Shown here: in pieces, positions 56,396 to 64,000 of the stretch | Numbering within the stretch: the stretch's first letter is position 1 | Layout of the letters: every line of letters starts with the position of its first letter | Assembly: GCA_951640165.1 (NCBI GenBank) | Contig: OX621244.1 | Coordinates: 10,992,001-11,056,000 of the forward strand | DNA from: Pseudoips prasinana | Taxonomy: Eukaryota > Arthropoda > Insecta > Lepidoptera > Nolidae | DNA: 64,000 nt | Direction of reading: 5' to 3' | The notes under the pieces: generated by a model | The model's input: only the letters and a program-made list of their open reading frames with translations | What the model was told of the DNA's origin: nothing | The model's database searches: none | Made by a program: the position numbers and the translations under genes

Positions 56396-56760
56396 CTAAC
56401 ACACTGCCATCTGATCTCAAACTAGACAACTGATAAACACTCTACTAATATTTATTATATAAATGCGAAAGTTTGGATCGATGGATGGATATTTGATACT
56501 CTTTCACGCAAGAACTACGTAAAAGATTTGGACAAAACTTTATAGTAATATAGCTTATACATCCAAATAACTCATATGCTACAATTTATAAAGTTAAACG
56601 CGGGTGATACCGTGAGGCATAGCTAGTACTTATATATTTCTAAATACATACATATTATAACACCCAGACGCGGAACAAATAAACGTGCTCATCACACAAG
56701 GACTTGCCCTGGGTGGGAATCGAACCCGCGACCAAAAATCAGCAATCAGGGCCACCAATC
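56396..56760 (-). mobile_element. Old SINE-A-related copy interrupted by a Helitron
   Basis: CACTGCCATCTGATCTCAAA and CTGATAAACAC lie to the left, and ACTTATATATTTCTAAATAC, ACGTGCTCATCACACAAGG and CTGGGTGGGAATCGAACCC to the right of the Helitron at 56451-56626. Together they follow the order in the SINE at 34215. Confidence 0.75.
56451..56626 (+). mobile_element. Non-autonomous Helitron nested in SINE
   Basis: TCTACTAATATTTATTATAT at the 5' end and AAACGCGGGTGATACCGTG, AGGCATAG and CTAG at the 3' end, followed by T. The hairpin has one mismatch (CGCGG/CCGTG). It differs in its interior from subfamilies 1 and 2. Confidence 0.78.
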
Positions 56761-56821
56761 TCTAGACCAAGAGCCAGTCAAAGTCAAATACTTTTAAACT
56801 AAACTACTTTTTATATATATC

Positions 56822-57065
56822 TATAATAATATCTAGGGACAATGTCACACAGATCATCCTAGCCCCAAACTAAGCAAAGCTTGTACTATGGGTACCAGGC
56901 GACGATATACATATATATAGATACATATATACATAGAAAACATCCATGACTCAGAAACAAATATTCGTGCTCATCACACAAATATTTACACTTACCGGGA
57001 TTCGAACCCAGGACCACCATCTTCGCAGGCAGGAGCACTACCAACTAGGCTACGGTGACCGTCAT
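56822..57065 (-). mobile_element. SINE-A copy
   Basis: AATATCTAGGGACAATGTCA, CCTAGCCCCAAACTAAGC, GATTCGAACCCAGGACCACC and ACTAGGCTACGGTGACCGTC, inverse of 29225-29484. It is slightly shorter in the CATACTTATATAG segment. Confidence 0.9.
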
Positions 57066-57204
57066 ATAAATCGTTTTTCTACGATTGGGTGCGTTTTGTG
57101 TATGTGAGTTGTATATTTCTCTGTTCTCCGTTCTGCATCGATTTATTTCACAAACAACGGCCTTTTTTAATGCTTAAAGGAAAACGCCAGCACTAGGGCA
57201 GTTA

Positions 57205-57420
57205 CTTATTTATCGTATGGGCAGTGGTTACCCTGGTGTCAGAGTAGTTAAGCCGCGCAGTAGGCCACTGACATGGCTTAACGACTGTTGCCTAGTGGCT
57301 ACAACCGGGACCGACAGCTTAACGTGCCCTTTGGTGGTCGGTCACCCATTTATGGACTGACCGCGAGCCTAGTTGTTTTATCCCGCCATTCACTTACGGA
57401 CATGTGAGAGCATTTGGCTA
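57205..57420 (-). mobile_element. SINE-C copy
   Basis: GTATGGGCAGTGGTTACCCT, GTTAAGCCGCGCAGTAGGCC, CGACAGCTTAACGTGCCC and GTCGGTCACCCATTTATGGA match 26040-26245. Confidence 0.72.
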
Positions 57421-57429
57421 TGAGCGCCT

Positions 57430-57600
57430 CCACCAATGAATCCCTGTATTGCGGAGTACTTAAGAAACATATAATAGACACAAGAGCACACAGTTCAACT
57501 ATCTGTGTGCTTCTTAAATGGTTAGCACATAATTTTTTTCTAGATCTAGAAAAAATATTTATGAAGCACATAGATAGTTAGGGCACATAGATAGTTCAAG
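57430..57600 (-). mobile_element. SINE-B tail fragment with inverted overlap
   Basis: AATGAATCCCTGTATTGCGG, AGTACTTAAGAAACATATAA and TAGACACAAGAGCACA are the SINE-B tail. It continues into ACTATCTGTGTGCTTCTTAA, which pairs loosely with ATGAAGCACATAGATAGTTA further on. Confidence 0.55.
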
Positions 57601-57644
57601 AGAGGTAGGGCATAGCGTTAATTCGCTTAAAGAGCAGCCCGACT

Positions 57645-57880
57645 GGGGAAGTACCTCCACCTTACAGAAGACATTCCTTAATAATAACATTAATAATTTT
57701 AATGTTGTGTTTCCGAGTGTGAGTAAGGTCATTGGGGCCAGCAACACTTGTTTGCTGACTCTAAAAGGCCGGCAACGCACTCGCGACTCCTCTGGTGTCG
57801 CGAGTTTCCATGGGCGGCAGTGATCACTTACCATCGGGTGACCCACTTGCACGTTTGTCGCCCTCTGATATAAAAAAAAT
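57645..57880 (+). repeat. Repeat R3, best copy
   Basis: ACCTCCACCTTACAGAAGAC, AGGCCGGCAACGCACTCGCG, ACTCCTCTGGTGTCGCGAG, CATGGGCGGCAGTGATCACT, TACCATCGGGTGACCCACTT and CCCTCTGATATAAAAAAAA. An A-rich end suggests a LINE 3' terminus. Confidence 0.75.
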
Positions 57881-58399
57881 AGTTATTTTGTACGGGAATG
57901 GAGCCCGAGAGAGGAACGCTGCGCGACGCGTCCAGCCAAAGCAATTCTCATGCCTCTAAAACCCTCAGAGAATAACTTGAATTAAAATAACATCTGTGCC
58001 AATACAACGAACCCATTGGAAGACAGTTATCGTAAAAATCAATGAAGCATGAGCTACTACAGATTTCCATCGACATTCGGGTCATTGAACTTTGCCGAAC
58101 TTTTGACAGCTTAGCTTAACTTGTATCGGTAATATCGCACCCCGTATTAATTAATCGAAATTCACGTTACAAACTTTAGATATTTTGCTGAAACACAAAA
58201 TGCTTAGATATTCAATATGTTTGTATAAAGTGTATAAACTTTATCAGCTCAATACAGACGCTATGATAACTTTGAAATGTTTTGGGTAACTTGTATCAGG
58301 TTTGATTACATTATTAAGTTAGTTTTACTTATTTTTAGAACAGCAACCTACTGGCTTTATCCATGTTTTTTTTATTTAGAAAAGTAGATATTAAGTGAT
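57881..58399. other. No feature recognised
   Basis: AT-rich DNA with no coding signal. Confidence 0.4.
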
Positions 58400-58592
58400 T
58401 ATAACCGACGGCCGTTAGGGGAGGAAGGTTCTCGAGTGTTGACCACGAACCGGAAGATGCAGCGTGGAGATGGACCGCTGATTTTGTGCTGGAAACCGCT
58501 GAATGCGTACTTATAGAGCAACACCAGCAATTGTGGAGATCTTTGGGGAGGCCTTTGTCCAGCAGTGGTCGTCTTTCAGCTGATATGATGAA
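58400..58592 (+). mobile_element. RTE-a LINE 3' fragment
   Basis: TAACCGACGGCCGTTAGGGG, TGACCACGAACCGGAAGATG, AGATCTTTGGGGAGGCCTTT and a CTGATATGATGAAG tail. Short internal deletion near GCAGCGTGGAGATGGACCG. Confidence 0.82.
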
Positions 58593-58639
58593 GTGATTAT
58601 ATTGCCGTGCATGGATAATTTAAGGCCCCTTAAATATTA

Positions 58640-58940
58640 GTTTCGTTTGGCCATTTAGAGAGGATGAATGAAAGAAGATTGACCAAAGAAGTATACCTGG
58701 CCTGTGTGAATGGAACAACCGGAAGAGGAAGACCTCATCGAACATTCTCTGACCAAATCGGTGACGTTCTCAAGAAAGGGCAGGTCAGAAGTACCCTAAA
58801 CCGGCGAGCATGTATGAAGAATATAATGACAATAATCGAGGCAAAAAACGTGTGCAAAGATCGTGACAAATGGAAATCCGTTGTCTCTGCCTACCCCTCT
58901 GGGAAACAGGCGTGAGTCTATGTATGTATGTATGTAAATA
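58640..58940 (+). pseudogene. RTE-b LINE 3' fragment with open C-terminus
   Basis: 83 open codons (58664-58915) begin [20 protein letters not shown] and end YPSGKQA, differing from the RTE-b copy at 42435-42716 by only a few residues. Just upstream GGCCATTTAGAGAGGATGAA is the homologue of the FGHLERM codons with a shift. It ends in (TATG)n at 58919-58936. A recent-looking, 5'-truncated insertion. Confidence 0.85.
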
Positions 58941-59047
58941 TTACATAAACAGGCGGGAGTAAATATTGGTTTTATTTAAATTTAATTATTTATATTTATA
59001 GTTAATATACTGAGTAGTCTGTGAATATTTTAATCGTATAATAAATA

Positions 59048-59215
59048 TGAAGCAAGAAAATCACGTTTGTTGTATGGGGCGCCCCTTAAATATTAACTTT
59101 ATTATTACATTGTATTTCTTTCTATAGCGGCAGCAGAAATAACTCATCTGTGACAGACATACAGGAGAGTCTTAGTATTAGGGTCTTGTTTTACTCTTTT
59201 GGCACGGAAACTTAA
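59048..59215 (+). mobile_element. T1 DNA transposon fragment
   Basis: ATCACGTTTGTTGTATGGGG, CTATAGCGGCAGCAGAAATA, CATCTGTGACAGACA and TTAGTATTAGGGTCTTGTTT match the T1 copies in the 52.1-53.3 kb duplication. It lies just left of the errantivirus LTR. Confidence 0.75.
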
Positions 59216-59232
59216 AAAAGTAAAATAGAGCT

Positions 59233-59575
59233 AGTTAAGGATACTACCCCTATAGATATAAGTATAATTAAACCTAAGTCTTCCTATTGATTATGTTGCA
59301 TAGTAACAAGGATGATGCAATAATATATTTAATGATGAAATAATATTTAGTTCCCACGAGAAACTTACGATCGAATGTTCTAGAACAAATTATGCTGACT
59401 CCTTTCCTATAATACGGATATATGAAACCCTTGTTGTTTGCAACCTATCTTTCATTCTAAATCAAATTGTATTTAACGTCATTCTGTTTTTGCTCGTCTT
59501 CCTGTACACTAGTTTTACGGTTTTGTTCAATAAATAAATATATTTTTGGCAAACCGTATTATCAATACCTTGACT
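59233..59575 (+). repeat. 5' LTR of errantivirus (limits inferred)
   Basis: AGTTAAGGATACTACC at the left and CAATACCTTGACT at the right give AGT...ACT termini, usual for errantiviruses, with imperfect inverted ends AGTTAA / TTGACT. AATAAATAAATA near 59529 may serve as poly(A) signal. The limits rest on these ends and on the primer binding site, as the 3' LTR is not available for comparison. Confidence 0.65.
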
Positions 59576-59592
59576 GGCGCAGCCGTTAAGTG
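59575..59592 (+). other. Primer binding site, tRNA-Ser type
   Basis: TGGCGCAGCCGTTAAGTG begins on the last base of the LTR. TGGCGCAG sites complementary to tRNA-Ser are known in the 17.6/297 branch of errantiviruses, where the site also touches the LTR. The tRNA assignment is from memory of those elements. Confidence 0.7.
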
Positions 59593-59989
59593 ACCTTGTC
59601 GTTGGGTTCTGTTGCCATCACGAATAATACTTTTCGGGGGCGAAGAAGAAATCAACGTTCGTTTTCAAACGATTAAACGGGTCAGCGAACCAAACAAATT
59701 CGTCAAGGACCACGACGCAACGCAGGGCGAGCGGAGCAGAATCACCATCGCACAGGAGAGCGGAAAAGCAGCGGGTTATATGTGAGTAAATCTTTTCACT
59801 ATCCTGTCAATTTTCATTTGAATTTTCCGTGTGATTTTAATATGTGTTTTGTGTCTTATAAGGGATTAGAAAACGCTCGTGTAGGACATACCACATTTTA
59901 TTAGTAGGTGTAGATTAAGTGATAAAAATTTCACATTAGTATTTAGATATTTTTTTTGTGTGTTTTGATTAATTAAATAAGTAAAAATA
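59593..59989 (+). other. Untranslated leader with candidate splice donor
   Basis: No ORF. GTGAGTAAATC starting at 59782 is a good 5' splice-site match and could serve the subgenomic env mRNA, as errantivirus env is translated from a spliced RNA. Packaging signals would be expected here but cannot be recognised. Confidence 0.5.
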
Positions 59990-61513
59990 ATGGACGGAAA
60001 CGTAGGAATCATTGCTGTACCTCCCGGTGTTTTAAAAATAATTCCAGTATTTAGTGGCGAGACAAGACTCTTGCAATTATTTATTAGGAAAACCGAATAT
60101 ATTGTCGGCTTATATAGGGGAAATGAGGCGCAAAATGAATATCTTTTCCACGCGATAACGAGTAGGTTAAGTGGGGAAGCAGCCAATTTAATTAGGGAAC
60201 AAATTGAAAAAATGCTTAAAGATAGCGTAATTGAAAAGTCATTCTCACCTTGGAGTGCACCAGTACACCTGGTTCCGAAAAAATTGGACAACTCGGGGAA
60301 ACAAAAATGGAGGATGGTCATTGATTATAGGCGCCTCAATGACATCACAATAGACGATAAATACCCCTTACCTAATATCAATGATCTTTTTGATATGTTG
60401 GGAAAGAGTGTTTATTTTACAACTTTAGATTTAGCTAGCGGATACCACCAAATAGAAGTGGAGAAAGAGGATAGGGCTAAAACGGCATTCAGTACGCCGT
60501 TCGGTCACTACCAGTTTAATAGAATGCCATTCGGGTTAAAGACAGCCCCAGCGACGTTTCAGCGCACCATAGACAATGTTTTAAGAGGCCTACAGGGCAT
60601 TCACTGTCTTGTATACCTTGACGATGTCATAATTTTCGTGAGGAGTATACAAGAGCATAACGAAAAGCTTAGAGCAGTGTTTGAAAGATTTCGTGAAACT
60701 AATTTAAAGGTGCAGTTAGACAAATCACAGTTTTTAAGAAAAGAAGTCCTTTATTTAGGTCATACTATAACAGATGAAGGATTAAAACCTAACAATGATA
60801 AAATTGATGCGGTATTAAAATATCCCATCCCAAAAACAACAACAGAAATAAAAAGTTTTCTTGGTCTTATAGGATACTACAGGAAATTCATTAAAGATTT
60901 TGCAAAAATTACAAGACCACTTACAGTATGCTTAAAAAAGGGTAAAAAGATAGAATTAAATGAGGAATACATAGAAAGTTTTGAGACTTGTAAAAAGTTA
61001 CTTACAAATGCCCCATTGCTTCAATTTCCGGATTTTAATAAGCCTTTTATCTTAACGACCGATGCATCTAACTTTGCCATCGGAGCTGTCCTTTCTCAAG
61101 GCAGTATAGGTTCAGATAAACCAGTGGCATATGCCAGTAGAACTTTAAGTGATACAGAAAGTAGATATAGCACCATAGAAAAGGAGTTTTTAGCTGTTAT
61201 ATGGGCAGTTAAGCATTTTAGACCTTATCTATGGGGTAAGAAGTTTTATATATATACCGACCATAGACCTTTGGCCTGGTTATATTCACTTAACGAACCA
61301 AATAGTAAACTTACGCGATGGCGTTTGCGACTCGAAGAATATGATTTCGAAATTAATTATAAAAAAGGGTCACAAAACTCCAACGCAAATGCTTTATCAC
61401 GTGTAAAAATCAATAATATAAACACGGATAATAGTAGTATATTAGTTAGTTTAAATAATAAAGAAATAAGAAGAATTAAAGTTAATATTTTAGATAATGA
61501 TGATGAAAGTTAA
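59990..61513 (+). pseudogene. pol: Gag N-terminus fused in frame to RT-RNase H (507 codons)
   Basis: Residues 1-68 match the start of errantivirus Gag (FSGETRLLQLF, FHAITSRLSGEAANLI). From residue 69 the protein is RT: REQIEKMLKDSVI, WSAPVHLVPKK, TTLDLASGYHQI (motif A D147), RMPFGLKTAPATFQ, VYLDDVIIF (D211, D212), then RNase H with TTDASNFAIGAVLSQ (D358), EKEFLAVIW and YTDHRPLAWLY. The junction near 60193 removes the rest of Gag and the protease (plus any sequence between them), so a normal Gag cannot be made, yet the frame is kept. The frame closes at 61511-61513 although pol continues in another frame. RT and RNase H motifs are all intact. Confidence 0.88.
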
Positions 61514-63152
61514 CGTCGATAAAGACGAAAATGCTAGAAATAACGTAGATAATAATGTAGTAGAAGAAATAATTAGTTTGTCTGACTCAAGTTCGGATAC
61601 TGTAAAGTTAAGAAATAGTATAAAAGAGGCACCAGTTTACGATATATCAGATTCGGATGACGGAGCTACCGCTCATTCAATTTCTAATAGGGAACACGAA
61701 GGAATCCCGATACTAAACGAAGCTGTAGATAGTAAGCCGAAGCAAATACTTGTTTATGTTTGGCATAAAGACGATATTTGTGTCAAGGATATGTCAAATA
61801 ATAACCAAAGAATTTTGGAAGTCCACATGCCTACAGAAAATAATGAAAACTTAGTTAAAAAGCTTTTAAAAGAATACGTAGATTTTAAGCATAAATACTT
61901 CATATATTTTGAAGAAGAGGCTTTTAGAAAAGTATTTAGTAGAGTAGTTACAGAATTATGTAAGAAAGGCACACAAAATTTAATAGAGTGCACAGATAGG
62001 GTAGTTAACGTGATAGATGAAAACGAACAAAGAGAAATTATCATGAAATATCATGAGGGTAAAACTGTTCATAGGAGAATTAGGGAGACACTTACTAAAT
62101 TAAAAAGACACTACTGGTGGTCCAACATGAAACAGGCAATTTCAGCTATAATTAATGCGTGTGAACAGTGTAGGAGAATGAAATACGATAGGAAGCCGAT
62201 AAAACCGCCTATTCAATTTACCCAAACGCAAAGTATGCCATTTGAAGAAGTTTTTATGGATATTTTATTTATAGAAAATAATTATTACTTAACCATTGTA
62301 GATGCATTTAGTAAATTGGCACAAGCTTTTAATGTACCAAATAGAAGTACACCAGAAATAGTTAAGGCATTGATTAAGTATTTTAGCATATATGGATTAC
62401 CTAAGAAAATAAGTAGTGATTCAGGAACTGAATTCAATAATAATCTTATAAAGGAATTATTGAGTTTGTATAAAATAGAAATGCACATAGGGACGCCAAA
62501 TAACCCTAATTCAATGGCGATTGTAGAGCGTTTCCACTCTACCATAATTGAAATATATAGATTAGCTAAATACGAAAAAAGTATTCAAGATGCAGCGTCA
62601 GTAATGACTTACGCTATTATGGCATATAATAACACTATTCACAGTGCAACTAATTTCACACCCTTTGAAATGGTATTTGGACATACTGAATCAGGGGATG
62701 TATTTGATATTGATAGGGACAAAAATCTTTTGCAAAAATTAGTGCAAGACCACAGAAAGCGATTAAAAGTTTTATATGAATATGTTAGCGATAGAATTAA
62801 GGAAAATAAAAGTAACATTTTAAGTAAGAAAGGGGGCGAAAATCCACCCGAGTTAAAAGAAGATAACATTATTTTTATGAAAACTACTAGAAATCGTAAA
62901 GCTAAAGAAGTACCTAGATACGAAAAAGCTAAAGTAATAGGCAAAGTAAATAGAAATATTGTTCCAGTAAAGTTGGGAAAAAGAAATACGAAAGTAGCTA
63001 TTAAGAATATAAAACGCCCTCCACAGGTGGTGGCAAGCAGTCCTGATGTTCCTGGCCCTAGTGGGATCGGCAAGAGGCATAAAAATACAGGATATGGGGC
63101 AAAATCCGGGGATAGCACCGATTCGGATAAGCTCAGCAGTGATTCAGAATAA
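61497..63152 (+). pseudogene. pol: Integrase region of errantivirus Pol (551 codons, shifted frame)
   Basis: Residues 1-110 are an acidic linker. The zinc-binding HHCC domain has H186, H192, C222 and C225 (RRHYWW-like KRHYWWSNMKQ between). The catalytic core has D254 (VFMDILFIE), D308 (KKISSDSGTEF) and E344 (AIVERFHST), giving an exact D-35-E spacing. The C-terminus is basic with KKGGENPPELKEDN. It lies in a different frame from RT-RNase H, overlapping by 17 bp in an ATGATGATGA tract, so integrase is separated by a small indel. The domain itself appears intact. It would insert the cDNA into the host genome. Confidence 0.9.
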
Positions 63153-64000
63153 TCACTGGACTATTTTTAAAACTATAGATTTAGAAACTATAAGTAAATT
63201 TTTAGAAGATAATATTAATCAATATTTTAAGTTAAAAGATATGATATACTCGAAAAATGAGTCGCGTAGAGAACTTGTAGGATTAAGTTTACAAATAGAA
63301 TCTTTTATGGAACTGACTAATGATAGATTAAAACAAATAATGCCCAATAAGAGGTTTAAAAGAGGATTAATTAACCCTTTAGGTGCGATAATTAAAATAA
63401 TTTCAGGTAATTTAGACAGCGAAGACGCTTTAAGATATAATTCTGAGATAAATAAATTGAAAAATAGAGAACATTCAGTGGAAAATAAAATATCATTAAT
63501 GCAAAAAGCATTTGATAAGTTAGTAAACATTTCTGACGATTTGAAACATAATTTAATTCAGTTAAATATTAAAAATTTGCAATTAGAAACACTTCAGTAT
63601 AATCAAACGAAAATTCATAATATAGTAACTCAAATGAATATTTTATATCAAATTTTAAATAACTTTCGTACTTTTTATAATATGGTTCAGGAAATAGAAA
63701 CCGCTATAGCTTTCAGTAGATTGCACATATTGCATCAATCTATAATTAATACTACGGAACTGTATAATATATTGTTAGAGATAGAAAAATATCATAGATT
63801 AGTCCACGTAGTAAATAAAGATAATATAATTAAGATAGAAGAAACTATCGTTTTAAAATCATATTGCGATAATAATAAGTTAGTTTTCGTGTTAGAGGTT
63901 CCCTTATCGGAGAAAGACACATATAATTATTACAAAATAATTCCCATTCCTATATATAACCCTAATTCCTTAAAAACCTCAATTATTATACCTAAATACC
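63013..64000 (+). CDS. env: Errantivirus envelope glycoprotein, partial (runs off window)
   Basis: An open frame in a third frame from 63013 to the edge, overlapping the end of pol. ATG at 63046 starts a short hydrophobic signal-like segment (MFLALVGSA), and the frame continues upstream to a possible 3' splice site at 63026. A furin-type RFKR ends at 63363. It is followed by GLINPLGAIIKIISGNLD, which matches the fusion peptide of gypsy-type Env and baculovirus F proteins, then a helical, heptad-rich region. No stop occurs in the ~318 visible codons. The membrane anchor is outside the window. Env is thought to let errantiviruses pass between cells; here the visible part looks intact. Confidence 0.9.
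63017..63027 (+). promoter_or_regulatory. Candidate 3' splice site for env mRNA
   Basis: CCCTCCACAG followed by GTGG lies 20 bp before the env ATG and inside the end of the integrase frame. Pyrimidine-rich DNA before AG fits an acceptor. The partner could be the GTGAGT at 59782. Confidence 0.5.

Larger units (their letters stand above)
59233..64000 (+). mobile_element. Errantivirus-like endogenous retrovirus (5' part; 3' end outside window)
   Basis: Gypsy/TED-type insect endogenous retrovirus. Order: 5' LTR, primer binding site, leader, Gag N-terminus fused to RT and RNase H, integrase, env. Env with a furin-type site and a fusion peptide like that of baculovirus F proteins marks the errantivirus group. 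The copy is defective in gag-pol: the rest of Gag and the protease are deleted, and pol changes frame before integrase. The 3' LTR would lie beyond 64000, so the target duplication and LTR divergence cannot be judged. Confidence 0.9.

Noticed and set aside
57560..57852. 97-codon minus-strand ORF
   Set aside because: Lies across repeat R3 and SINE sequence on the opposite strand; no domain.
62639..63118. 159-codon minus-strand ORF
   Set aside because: Antisense to the integrase C-terminus with no motif of its own.

Overview
This 64 kb window looks like lepidopteran (butterfly or moth) nuclear DNA made almost entirely of transposable elements. I found no convincing host protein gene, rRNA, functional tRNA gene, CRISPR array or bacterial-type operon. 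The assignment to Lepidoptera is an inference. It rests on AT-rich sequence, RTE-type LINE 3' ends with TGATGATG tails, tRNA-headed SINEs, small Helitrons ending in an ACCGCGGGGCACAGCTAG-type hairpin, and an env-bearing errantivirus of the gypsy/TED type. Family names below (M1, RTE-a, SINE-A and so on) are labels for this window only.

Layout. 1-8.6 kb: mostly unrecognised AT-rich DNA with LINE 3' ends and SINE fragments. 8.67-11.96 kb: a complete but internally deleted Ty3/gypsy LTR element with identical 318-bp LTRs and a 4-bp target duplication. 13.5-18.3 kb: a decayed CR1-like LINE on the minus strand, interrupted by a SINE. 18.4-37 kb: a desert of SINEs, MITEs, Helitrons and unknown sequence. 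37.5-41.6 kb: an inverted repeat pair (one copy carries a SINE), a long-TIR MITE, a LINE tail, and a 251-bp palindrome around an M1 MITE. 42.4-44.6 kb: a decayed RTE-type LINE (RTE-b). 45.4-50.1 kb: a three-layer nest, with a Jockey/CR1-superfamily LINE split by a hAT-like element (15-bp TIRs, 8-bp target duplication) that itself holds an RTE-a copy. 50.1-53.3 kb: MITE, Helitron, RTE-a tail, SINE and a ~560-bp tandem duplication. 53.7-55.6 kb: a DNA transposon with ~322-bp inverted arms around a spacer that has its own core promoter and ORF. 55.7-59.2 kb: LINE and SINE fragments. 59.2 kb to the edge: an errantivirus-like provirus with 5' LTR, primer binding site, a short Gag-RT-RNase H fusion ORF, an integrase ORF in another frame, and an env ORF running off the window.

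How the parts relate: these are independent insertions whose nesting gives a relative chronology, not a cooperating gene set. The youngest-looking are the LTR element at 8.67 kb and possibly the errantivirus, whose integrase and env are open. The CR1-like, Jockey-like and RTE-b LINEs carry frameshifts and stops and are old. A recurring theme is near-perfect inverted duplications (22.2, 23.3, 23.8, 41.3, 49.1, 53.0 and 53.8 kb), suggesting repeated snap-back or template-switch events.
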